Positions 57,334 to 64,000 of a stretch of DNA of 64,000 bases are shown here, piece after piece. Each line of letters begins with the position of its first letter. Within the stretch, counting starts at the first letter, position 1. The notes under the pieces were generated by a model that was not told the origin of the DNA, did no database searches, and saw nothing but the letters and a program-made list of their open reading frames with translations. The stretch is from Caldilineaceae bacterium (GTDB lineage Bacteria; Chloroflexota; Anaerolineae; Caldilineales; Caldilineaceae): assembly GCA_020634815.1 (NCBI GenBank), contig JACKBA010000004.1, forward strand, positions 216,355 through 280,354, in the 5' to 3' direction. The translations under genes were made by a program, and so were the position numbers.

Positions 57334-58725
57334 CTACGCGCGCAGGCGCGACCCGTCCGCCAGACGCAGCGCGCCATCTCCGTCATTCTCCACGACGACA
57401 CGCCCTTCGACGACGATATCGCGACCAAAGACGACATCACCTTTGACCGTCAGTGCATCGCAGCGGCGCAGCGACGGCGCGCCGTGCGGGAAGCGCGCCG
57501 TCATAGCGTCGTAGAGCAGATAGTAGCGGTCGTCGAGCGTCACGACCGGCGGCGCGCCGGTGCGGTCAGCCGCGAGTTGCAGCCCGAAATCCTCGCGCAG
57601 GTCGTAGGCGTCGGACATGAGCACCAGCAGATCGCTGTTCTTCTTGACCGGCACGAAGCGGCTGCGCGGCACGCGCAACGCATGCGCACCGTCGATCACG
57701 GCAAGCGCCGCGCCCATGGCCGTTTCCAGTTGAAAGACGCGCGGCGTCGACGGCTTTGCCGGGTCCACGGGCTTCTCGTTGCGGATGAGCGGCAGCCCGA
57801 GGACGCCGCTGCGTTCGGCCAGAATCTCCGCCAGCACGCGAAGGTTGATCCACAGGTTGTTGGTATTGAAATAGCGATAGAGCTGGATATCCTGGAAGGC
57901 CGCCTCCTCGTCGGGCGGGCACTGGGCGGACTCGCGCAGGATCAGGCGGCCGTCGCTGCTGCGCGCCAGGTGGCCACCCTTGCGGTCGGCCGCGGTGCGG
58001 TCGGCCACTTCCATCAGGAACGGGATGCGCTGCCCGGCGACAAAGCCGAGGATGGCGACGTCGAGTACGGCGCCCAGGTTGTCGGCGTTGCTGACGAACG
58101 CGTACTCGTAGCCGTGCGCCAGCAGGTCGTCGAGCATGCCGCTCGCCACCAGCGCCGTGTAGATGTCGCCGTGACCGGGCGGGCACCACTCCTTCTCCGG
58201 GTCGTCGGGCCATGTCGCCGGCGCCAGCGATTCGGTCCAGATCTTGGGCTCCATGTGCTGGAGAAAATCGAGCGGCACGTCCTGGGTGAACTCGGGATAT
58301 TCCGCCAGCGCGGCCAGCGTGTCCTCGCGCGTCGTGAAGCTGTTCATGAGCACGAGCGGCAGGCGCGCGCCGGTGGCGCGGCGCAGGTGCAGCAGTTGGC
58401 GCACGATGATGTCGAGAAAGGAAAGGTCGTCCTTCACCGTGAGCAGCGACTTCGGGCCCTGCATGCCCATGCTCGTGCCCAGCCCGCCGTTCAGCTTGAG
58501 GACGATGGCGCGATCCAGTGCATCTTCGCCGGCGCGGCGCATCGCCTCGCCGAGTTCGTCGTAGTCGGGCAGCGCGTCGACCGGCTGCGCCTCGTCCCGC
58601 GCGATGTAGCCGGTGGCGCCCTCTACCAACCGGTCATAGTAGAAGTGGAAGGTATCGATAAATGCCGGCGACAGGCCGGCCGCGCGCATCTTGCGCTCAA
58701 ACGGGGTGAAGTCGGCGATTGCCAT
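57334..58725 (-). CDS. UTP-glucose-1-phosphate uridylyltransferase, eukaryotic (UDPGP) type
   Basis: A 463-residue enzyme making UDP-glucose from UTP and glucose-1-phosphate. The UDPGP-family nucleotide loop is LNGGLGTSMGMQGPKSLL, with later PPGHGDIYTAL, FVSNADNLGA and FVPVKKNSDLLVL. The C-terminus forms a left-handed beta-helix-like part (VKGDVVFGRDIVVEGRVVVEN). This is the UGP2-like family, not bacterial GalU, though it occurs in some bacteria. AGAGAGAGC precedes the ATG. UDP-glucose would feed the glycosyltransferases upstream. Confidence 0.92.
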   Translation of the reverse strand: MAIADFTPFERKMRAAGLSPAFIDTFHFYYDRLVEGATGYIARDEAQPVDALPDYDELGEAMRRAGEDALDRAIVLKLNGGLGTSMGMQGPKSLLTVKDDLSFLDIIVRQLLHLRRATGARLPLVLMNSFTTREDTLAALAEYPEFTQDVPLDFLQHMEPKIWTESLAPATWPDDPEKEWCPPGHGDIYTALVASGMLDDLLAHGYEYAFVSNADNLGAVLDVAILGFVAGQRIPFLMEVADRTAADRKGGHLARSSDGRLILRESAQCPPDEEAAFQDIQLYRYFNTNNLWINLRVLAEILAERSGVLGLPLIRNEKPVDPAKPSTPRVFQLETAMGAALAVIDGAHALRVPRSRFVPVKKNSDLLVLMSDAYDLREDFGLQLAADRTGAPPVVTLDDRYYLLYDAMTARFPHGAPSLRRCDALTVKGDVVFGRDIVVEGRVVVENDGDGALRLADGSRLRA

Positions 58726-58762
58726 AGATATGCTCTCTCTTGGTTGACGATTGGCTTACGCC

Positions 58763-58768
58763 ATTGTA
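58763..58768 (-). promoter_or_regulatory. -10 box of the uridylyltransferase gene
   Basis: TACAAT on the minus strand, predicting a start near 58756 and a 31-base leader containing the AGAGAGAG ribosome-binding site. No strong -35 is seen. Confidence 0.45.
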
Positions 58769-58817
58769 CCCGCGCGGCGTCTCTTGCCATAATCCGGCAC
58801 GTACTGTCCGCTCCAAT

Positions 58818-58854
58818 CACAATGGCGGTCGAGGGAAACTCGACCGCCATTGTG
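58818..58854. terminator. Perfect 16-bp hairpin after the glycine-rich protein gene
   Basis: CACAATGGCGGTCGAG (58818-58833) pairs perfectly with 58839-58854 around a GGAAA loop. It lies 28 bases beyond the stop codon of the minus-strand giant gene and upstream of the uridylyltransferase promoter, so it is placed as a terminator, though no T-run follows. Confidence 0.6.
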
Positions 58855-58882
58855 AAACCAACCAACCTGTCCCAGCAAAATG

Positions 58883-61800
58883 CTAGCGGGTGATACGCGG
58901 TAGGTAGAGGAATGCGCTGCTGTCCACCGTGTGGAAGACGGGATTGGCGCCGCTCGGGTCGAAGGTGGCGTCGCCGCCATACTCCGCCGCGATGAGATGC
59001 GCGCCGGGGACGAGGCTGCCCAACGTGCAGGTGGCCGTGCCGTCTTGCAGCGTCCCGGTGCAGGCAGCGACGCCGTCCACCAGGAAGGCGACTTCGCCGC
59101 CAGGGGTGCCGCGTGCCGGGTCGTCGGGGAGTACCTCGGCGCTGACGATGAGCGCCTGGCCCAGATTTGTGCTCGTGGCCGAACGCCCCATGGTCGTCGT
59201 CGTGCGGAAGCGCTCGACCGTCTGCGCCAACACGGTCGACGTGTTTCCGCCATAGGTGGCGTCGCCGGCGTAGCGCGCCGTCAACTGGTGCGTGCCGCCC
59301 GGCATGGTCATCTTGTGCGTGCCGGCGCCATTCTGCAGCGCCACCGTGGCGATGACCGTGCCGTCGCCCGCAACGACCTCCACCGCGCCCGACGGCGCAA
59401 CCAGCGCCGCGGCTACGACCATGTCGAGACCAGGCGGCGTGTCCTGCACCGTGATCGAGAAGGTGACTTCATCGCCCACGCGGGCCGGGTTCGGCGTCGT
59501 CGTCATGGTGACGAGCGTCTTGCGCTTCACCGTCTGCGTAGCCGCCGCCGACGTGCTGGCCGCGAAGTTGTCGCTGCCCGCGTACTGCGCCGTGATGGGA
59601 TGGTCGCCCACGTCCAGCGTGGCCGTGTTGAAGGTCGCCACGCCGTTGACCAGCGGCCCGGCGCCGATGACCGTGGCGCCATCGTTGAAGTAGACGAGAC
59701 CGCCGGCCGTGCCCGACCCCGGCGCATTGGTCGCCACGGTCGCCGTAAAGAGCACCGTGTCGCCGATGATCGACGGGTTGGGCGCAATTTCCAGCGTCGT
59801 CGCCGTCGCCGCCTTGCCGATGGTGTGATTTGTCGGCGCCGAGGTGCTGCCCGCGTAGCGGATGCTGCCGCCATACTCGGCGGTGATGGCATAGGCGCCG
59901 ACGCCCAGCCCGCCGATGGGGTAGGTGGCCGCGCCGTTGGCCAGCGTAACGCTGCCCAGCACCGTGCTGCCGTTTTTGAAGGTGACCGTGCCGCCCGGCG
60001 TGCCCGCACCGGGTGCGTTGGCCGTCACGCGCGTCGACAGCGTCAGCACCTGGCCAAAGACGGTGCCCGCCGGCGTGATGGTCAATGCCGTGGTCGTGCC
60101 GGCCTTGTTGACCGTGTGGCTGGCGGGCGACGACGCGCTGTTGGCAAAGATGGCGCTGCCCGCATAGCTGGCCGTGATCGAGTGGGCGCCGACGGCGAGC
60201 GAAGTGCTCTTCAGCGTGGCGACGCCGTTGATCAGCGCGGCCGTGCCCAGCGTCGTGTCGCCGTCCTTGAAGGTGATGGCGCCGCCGGGCGTACCCGCCG
60301 CCGGTGCCACGGGCACAACCTGGGCTGTGATTGTCACTTCCTGCCCGTAGACCGAGGGCTGCGGCTGCGTCGAGACCGCCGTCGTCGTGCGGCCGCGATT
60401 CAGCAGCGAGTAGTGCGCAACGCCGGCAATGCCGGGCACCGACGCCGTCACGCTGAAACTGCCGACCGTCGTGTTGGCCGTGAGGGCCGGCGCGGTGGCC
60501 GTGCCGCTCGCGCCGGCAAAGACGTAGACCGACGTGGCCCCGCCGGCGAAGGTCGCGCCGGCGCCGCCGCTGGAGATGATGCTGAACTTCACCGGCGCAA
60601 AGGGAATCGCCGTGTCGCCGACCTTGACCTGCTCCTGGAGTGCCGTCGCAAAGCTCTCGCCGACAAACGCGACCTGCCCGCTGCCGGCGATGGCCTGGAC
60701 GCTCCCGCTCTGCACGGCGAGCGTGCCGTACTGGTTCTGGTTGTCGGCGGCGTCCGTGCCGCCATCCTGCGCGCTGTTGGCGCTGAAGAGCGGCGCCGCG
60801 TCGGCGCTGACGACCGTGCTGCCCGGGGCGACATAGAGCGCGCCGCCCTTGCCCAGGCCGCGCTCGCCGCTGCCGGCGCCCGCGCCGCCTGCCGTGCTGT
60901 TATTGCCGAAGCGCGTGTTGACGAGGTTGACGCGGCCCGACCGCACAAAGAGCGCGGCGCCCAGCCCGGCGCCGCCGCCGCCATTGACGCCGATGCCCGC
61001 GCCGCCGTGCTCGCCGCCCGCCGCGCCGGAGCCATACCCTGCGCCGCCGCCGCCGCCGCCAAAGCCACCGGCGCCGCCCTGGTCGATGCCACCGCCGCCG
61101 CCGCCGCCGAAGCCGCCAGCGCCGCCGCCATCTGCCGCAGCGGAACCCGTGCCGCCACCGCCGCCGCCGAAGTCGCCGGCCGCGCCGCCACTGCCGCCCG
61201 CAGCACCGCCACCGCCGCCGCCGCCAAAGCCGCCTGTGCCGCCGGTCGCACTGCCTGCCGTGCCCGCCGATGCGCCAGGGAAGCCCACGCTGCCGCCACC
61301 GCCGCCGCCGCCGGACGCACCACCCGCGCCGCCGCCTGCTGCGCCCGCGCTGTTGCCGGCGGCGCCGCCGCCCATATGTCTGCAGCGGCGCCGGCCGTGC
61401 CGCCGCCGCGCCCGGTGAAGCCGCCACCGCCGCCGGCATAGCTTGCGCCAGCCGCGCCGCCGGCCCGTAAAGCCGCCGCCACCGCCGGCAAATGCTGCCG
61501 TGCTGCCTGCACCGCCCGCGCCGTTGCTGCCGCCGCCGCCACCGCCGCCGCCGGTCGTGCCGGCGCTGCCGGCCCCGCCCGCACCGCCGATAGCGTGGTT
61601 GTCGTCAAAAAGGATGTCGATCAGGCTCACCGTGCCGGCGTTGATCAACATGCCGCCGCCCAGCCCGGCGCCGCCACCGCCGCCGCCTGCCGCGCTGCCC
61701 GCACCGCCGGCGCCGCCCTGCGCCCTGCCGCTGCGCACGGCCAGCCCGCTGATCGTCACCGTGCCGCCCAGCACCGTAAAGACGCGCGATGTCGCGCTGC

Positions 61801-62125
61801 CGGAGACGGTCAGTTGCTCGGCGCCCGGCCCGCCGATGAGCAGGTCGCCGAAGATGGGCGGCAGCGGCGAACTCAACGCAATGGTCGAGCCCGCCGGCAG
61901 GTTGAAGGTGATGATGTCGGCCCCGGCGCTGCCGTTGGCGTCGAGGATTGCCTGGCGCAGCGTACCGGCGCCGCTGTCGGCCGTGCTGGTGACGGCAAAC
62001 TGGGCCGCGCGCACGACAGGCGTGCTCAGCCCGACCTGGGCCAGCACCAGCGTCAGCACGAGCGCAGTAGTGAAGATGATGCGGAGGAGAGTGTGCGAGA
62101 AAGTTGACCTACAGCAGCGCAGCAT
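58883..62125 (-). CDS. Giant secreted glycine-rich beta-helix / Ig-repeat surface protein
   Basis: A 1080-residue secreted protein. The ATG at 62125 is fixed by AAAGGAG eight bases upstream. A Sec signal (LLRIIFTTALVLTLVLAQVGL) is cleaved near VVRA-AQ. Residues about 45-125 (ADSGAGTLRQAILDANGSAGAD) resemble the start of parallel beta-helix proteins. About 128-411 is a PE-PGRS-like Gly/Ala repeat region. About 578-1065 has five Ig-like repeats (YGQEVTITAQV, FGQVLTLSTRV, IGDTVLFTATV, VGDEVTFSITV, LGQALIVSAEV). It ends SSAFLYLPRITR. Between about 61466 and 61378 a pair of compensating frameshifts replaces about 29 Gly-rich residues with an Arg-rich stretch. It probably forms a surface fibre or adhesin. 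Confidence 0.82.
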   Translation of the reverse strand: MLRCCRSTFSHTLLRIIFTTALVLTLVLAQVGLSTPVVRAAQFAVTSTADSGAGTLRQAILDANGSAGADIITFNLPAGSTIALSSPLPPIFGDLLIGGPGAEQLTVSGSATSRVFTVLGGTVTISGLAVRSGRAQGGAGGAGSAAGGGGGGAGLGGGMLINAGTVSLIDILFDDNHAIGGAGGAGSAGTTGGGGGGGGSNGAGGAGSTAAFAGGGGGFTGRRRGWRKLCRRRWRLHRARRRHGRRRCRHMGGGAAGNSAGAAGGGAGGASGGGGGGGSVGFPGASAGTAGSATGGTGGFGGGGGGGAAGGSGGAAGDFGGGGGGTGSAAADGGGAGGFGGGGGGGIDQGGAGGFGGGGGGAGYGSGAAGGEHGGAGIGVNGGGGAGLGAALFVRSGRVNLVNTRFGNNSTAGGAGAGSGERGLGKGGALYVAPGSTVVSADAAPLFSANSAQDGGTDAADNQNQYGTLAVQSGSVQAIAGSGQVAFVGESFATALQEQVKVGDTAIPFAPVKFSIISSGGAGATFAGGATSVYVFAGASGTATAPALTANTTVGSFSVTASVPGIAGVAHYSLLNRGRTTTAVSTQPQPSVYGQEVTITAQVVPVAPAAGTPGGAITFKDGDTTLGTAALINGVATLKSTSLAVGAHSITASYAGSAIFANSASSPASHTVNKAGTTTALTITPAGTVFGQVLTLSTRVTANAPGAGTPGGTVTFKNGSTVLGSVTLANGAATYPIGGLGVGAYAITAEYGGSIRYAGSTSAPTNHTIGKAATATTLEIAPNPSIIGDTVLFTATVATNAPGSGTAGGLVYFNDGATVIGAGPLVNGVATFNTATLDVGDHPITAQYAGSDNFAASTSAAATQTVKRKTLVTMTTTPNPARVGDEVTFSITVQDTPPGLDMVVAAALVAPSGAVEVVAGDGTVIATVALQNGAGTHKMTMPGGTHQLTARYAGDATYGGNTSTVLAQTVERFRTTTTMGRSATSTNLGQALIVSAEVLPDDPARGTPGGEVAFLVDGVAACTGTLQDGTATCTLGSLVPGAHLIAAEYGGDATFDPSGANPVFHTVDSSAFLYLPRITR

Positions 62126-62833
62126 GACAGTTGCTCCTTTCATACCGCAATGAAAACACCGTGAACCGCCGTGAAACACCGTGACGCGCAGATTACCTGG
62201 TTTCCAATGTAGTCGTATGCGGCGCAAAAGGACACGGCCAAAAGCTTCGCCCCGTGTCTGTTCTTTGGTGTAACTTACAGCGATTAACGTGTAGTCGCAA
62301 TCGGCTCCCTGCCCATCCTTTTGCAGAGTGCCGCTGCCCAGCCGTACGCCATTTGGACGTGGCGCAGAGCGGGCGGGACCGCCACCGGTCGCACCGCCAG
62401 CGACAGCCACAGGGCCGCATGCGCCTGCTGCGGCGCAGGGGCCGCCGAGACGCGTCCCGTCGCCGGCGCACCTCTGCCTGCGCCGTATCTTGGCCTGAGA
62501 GGTGCGATCAAATGGCTGTCGGGTGCGCTGTTCGCCTGGCGCGTGCGATCAAACGGCTGTCGGGTGTGCTCGCTCGCCTGGCGCGTGTGATCAAACGGCT
62601 GGCGGGTGTGCTCGTTCGCCTGGCGCGTGTGATCAAACGGCTGGCGGGCGCCGACGAACAACTAACCGGCGGCTGCTTCGCACCAAAGGTGGGCGCCACC
62701 ATGGTTTGGTCAATTGTTGTAGCCTACCGGCGCAAGAGTTACACGCTTTGACCGATGCACAGTGGGAGCGCCTCTTCTATCGTATTGACATATTGGTGCG
62801 GTATGGGGATGACAGTCAGGAGAGATTTCCCGA
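62126..62833. other. Long non-coding region between giant protein and unknown gene
   Basis: About 700 bp. Several frames are open but show no family features, and their translations change completely with the tandem repeat at 62503-62650. Bases 62754-62888 encode a protein-like stretch LTDAQWERLFYRIDILVRYG... without a credible start, possibly a gene remnant. The promoter of the giant minus-strand gene should lie near 62150-62250, but no clear boxes were found. Confidence 0.5.
62503..62650. repeat. 42-bp tandem repeat, about 3.5 copies
   Basis: Units start at 62503 (41 bp), 62544 (42 bp), 62586 (42 bp) and 62628 (partial). The core is TG(C/T)GATCAAACGGCTG(T/G)C followed by GGGTGTGCTCG and TCGCCTGGCGCG. 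Copies are nearly identical, contiguous and without spacers. In one plus frame they encode a 14-residue unit IKRLAGVLVRLARV, amphipathic and basic; in a minus frame EHTRQPFDHTRQAN. Confidence 0.85.
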
Positions 62834-63733
62834 ATGGACAGAGGTTATGATTGTGGCGCTGCGGGGATGGCAGGCGGCGTGCAGGTAACGGACGTGGCGT
62901 CTGGCGACGGAAACGGAGACGAAGACGGGCAGTATCTGTCTGCTACGGCGCCTGGACAGGCGAGCGAGGCCGTCAGGCTTCGGCCGGAGGCGCCGGGCGA
63001 TTCATCCTGCGCACTGGTCTCGGCGGTAGAGGCGGCGCCACCCGCACAGGGCGAGGCGCCAGGCAAGGCAAGACCGGCCAAGGCCGTGGTGTACCACAGC
63101 CAGAATTACAAGCAACAGCTATTGCTGATCGACGTGCAGGCTCTGATCGATGGCGCCAGCAGCGCGCCGGATCCGCTGCCCGCGCTGTTGGAATCGTACG
63201 GCATCGACGACGCCTACCTGGCGGCCTGTCGTGCCGCCTGTGCGGCGCTGGATGGGGCGATTGCCGATCGGCGCCAGGCCATGGCCGACAAGGTTGCGGC
63301 GGTGGCACGGCAGGCGCTGGCCGACGCCACTGCCCGCCGCATCTACGCTGGGCTGCGCAAGGTGGCGCGTACGGTGTTGCGCACCAGCCCCGAACAGATT
63401 GCGCTTGGGCTCGACGAGGAGGCGTCCGGCGATACGGCGCTCTTTCTGGCCGGGGCGCGCCACACGGTGGCAGCGGCGCAGCAAGAGCCGTATGCAAGCC
63501 GGCTGGCGGCCGCGACGTGGAATGCGGAGCGGCTGGCGCTTGCCGGCGCAACCCTGGATGCGCTGGCTGCGGCGATACTGGCGCGCCAGGAGGCAGAGCA
63601 GGTGGCCATCGAGGCGACGCGGGCGCGCAATGCGGCGGCGGTCAAGGTACGGCGCTGCGCCCGCCAGCTTCGCGTGGCAATCGAGTTGCTGCTGGGCCAG
63701 CATCCGGAGTTGAGCCGGCCCGTGTGGTTCTGA
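62834..63733 (+). CDS. Hypothetical helical protein
   Basis: Not recognised. A 299-residue protein (ATG 62834; an ATG at 62867 is an alternative). The first 85 residues are acidic, Gly/Ala/Pro-rich and probably disordered. From about 88 (AVVYHSQNYKQQLLLIDVQALIDG) to the end it is almost entirely alpha-helical and Ala-rich, with RRQAMADKVAAVARQALADATARRIY and a basic stretch AAVKVRRCARQLRVAIELLLGQ. Such periodic helices could form a bundle or coiled coil. There is no signal peptide or membrane helix. It sits between a tandem repeat and an Rpn-like nuclease, an accessory setting. Confidence 0.6.
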   Translation: MDRGYDCGAAGMAGGVQVTDVASGDGNGDEDGQYLSATAPGQASEAVRLRPEAPGDSSCALVSAVEAAPPAQGEAPGKARPAKAVVYHSQNYKQQLLLIDVQALIDGASSAPDPLPALLESYGIDDAYLAACRAACAALDGAIADRRQAMADKVAAVARQALADATARRIYAGLRKVARTVLRTSPEQIALGLDEEASGDTALFLAGARHTVAAAQQEPYASRLAAATWNAERLALAGATLDALAAAILARQEAEQVAIEATRARNAAAVKVRRCARQLRVAIELLLGQHPELSRPVWF

Positions 63734-63810
63734 GCGCGCGGGATCGGCGTTGCGCCGTTTCGGTTGCCTTTGGCGGAGGGGCGAACAGGTCGCCCAGAAA
63801 CGGTCGAGCC

Positions 63811-64000
63811 TTAGCCGGTCGTTGCCTGTTGTGCGTCGTCGCCGGCGTGCGGATCAGCAAAGCGGTTGATCTGTGCTTTGAGCGTCTCGAACTCGTCCGG
63901 CGTGATGCCCGTTGCCCGCGTGATCAGCGACCAGTCGGCGCCGATCGCCAGCAAGCTCTCGATCGTTTCGACTTTGCCTTTGATCTCGCCTTCGATCTTG
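63811..64000 (-). CDS. Rpn-family / PD-(D/E)XK transposase-like nuclease, C-terminal fragment
   Basis: The reading frame enters from the right edge and stops with TAA at 63811-63813. The visible 62 residues, KIEGEIKGKVETIESLLAIG then ADWSLITRATGITPDEFETLK, match the C-terminal tail common in recombination-promoting Rpn nucleases and related putative transposases: repeated EGEI/KGK before a helix-turn-helix-like end. The catalytic domain lies outside the window. Such genes are frequent, multicopy and mobile in Chloroflexota. Convergent with the unknown helical protein, 77 bp away. Confidence 0.7.
   Translation of the reverse strand, partial: KIEGEIKGKVETIESLLAIGADWSLITRATGITPDEFETLKAQINRFADPHAGDDAQQATTG

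Noticed and set aside
58931..61441. Open frame of about 836 codons on the plus strand opposite the giant protein
   Set aside because: Arg/Ala/Gly-rich shadow of Gly-rich and Thr/Val-rich coding sequence, with no start signal or domain.
62503..62650. CRISPR array
   Set aside because: Units are contiguous with no unique spacers, and there are no cas genes.
62254..62751. Open frame through the 42-bp tandem repeat as a coding gene
   Set aside because: No ribosome-binding site, no family resemblance outside the repeat, and equally open frames on both strands.

Overview
The window looks like a chromosomal segment of a high-GC, probably uncultured member of the Chloroflexota (Caldilineae/Anaerolineae-like). 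This is inferred from twin-arginine lipoprotein solute-binding proteins, a secreted protein ending in a YLPxxxR-type tail, tandem FemAB-like proteins, hybrid kinases with sigma-like helix-turn-helix parts, and many short palindromic intergenic repeats. No rRNA, tRNA, CRISPR array or intact transposon was found. Almost everything is tightly packed protein-coding sequence.

Layout. 1-4.5 kb: the end of a metallo-beta-lactamase-fold hydrolase and a large hybrid histidine kinase. 4.5-6.6 kb (minus): an MscS-type channel with an unrecognised winged-helix partner. 6.8-9.3 kb: a divergent GroEL-like chaperonin that has lost the catalytic Asp398 equivalent, followed at 8 bp by an Asp-box beta-propeller. 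9.3-14 kb: a sugar catabolic cluster (TIM-barrel isomerase/epimerase, Gfo/Idh/MocA oxidoreductase, cytochrome P450, L-fucose isomerase-like protein). Three of these four genes carry frameshifts, about a dozen in all. 14-17.5 kb: a membrane histidine kinase facing a pseudo-kinase/receiver protein. 17.6-29.1 kb: a carbohydrate uptake and desulfation locus with two complete ABC importer sets (binding protein plus two permeases each, no ATPase), two Cys-type sulfatases and a ChbG/HpnK deacetylase. It fits import and processing of sulfated, N-acetylated sugars by periplasmic or cytoplasmic enzymes.

29.2-35.6 kb: a heterodimeric ABC exporter of the TM287/288 type under a MarR-family regulator, with an MFS transporter divergent from it. 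35.7-42.7 kb: an NrtR-like Nudix protein, then a plus-strand envelope cluster (YbhN-like flippase, GT39 glycosyltransferase, Ig-fold lipoprotein, two GT2 enzymes). 42.7-53.8 kb: one long minus-strand run, read as GT2, WcaJ-like sugar-phosphate transferase, hrcA, grpE, GNAT, sbcD, sbcC and a REC-GAF-kinase. 54-58.7 kb: glutamate formiminotransferase, a fused double FemAB protein whose linker is made of a palindromic repeat, and a eukaryotic-type UTP-glucose-1-phosphate uridylyltransferase. 58.9-62.1 kb: a giant secreted glycine-rich beta-helix/Ig-repeat protein. 62.1-64 kb: an accessory end with a 42-bp tandem repeat, an unknown helical protein and the tail of an Rpn-family nuclease.

The strongest candidates for new biology are the chaperonin/propeller pair, the repeat-bridged FemAB fusion, the winged-helix/MscS pair, and the recurrent structured elements placed between binding-protein and permease genes.
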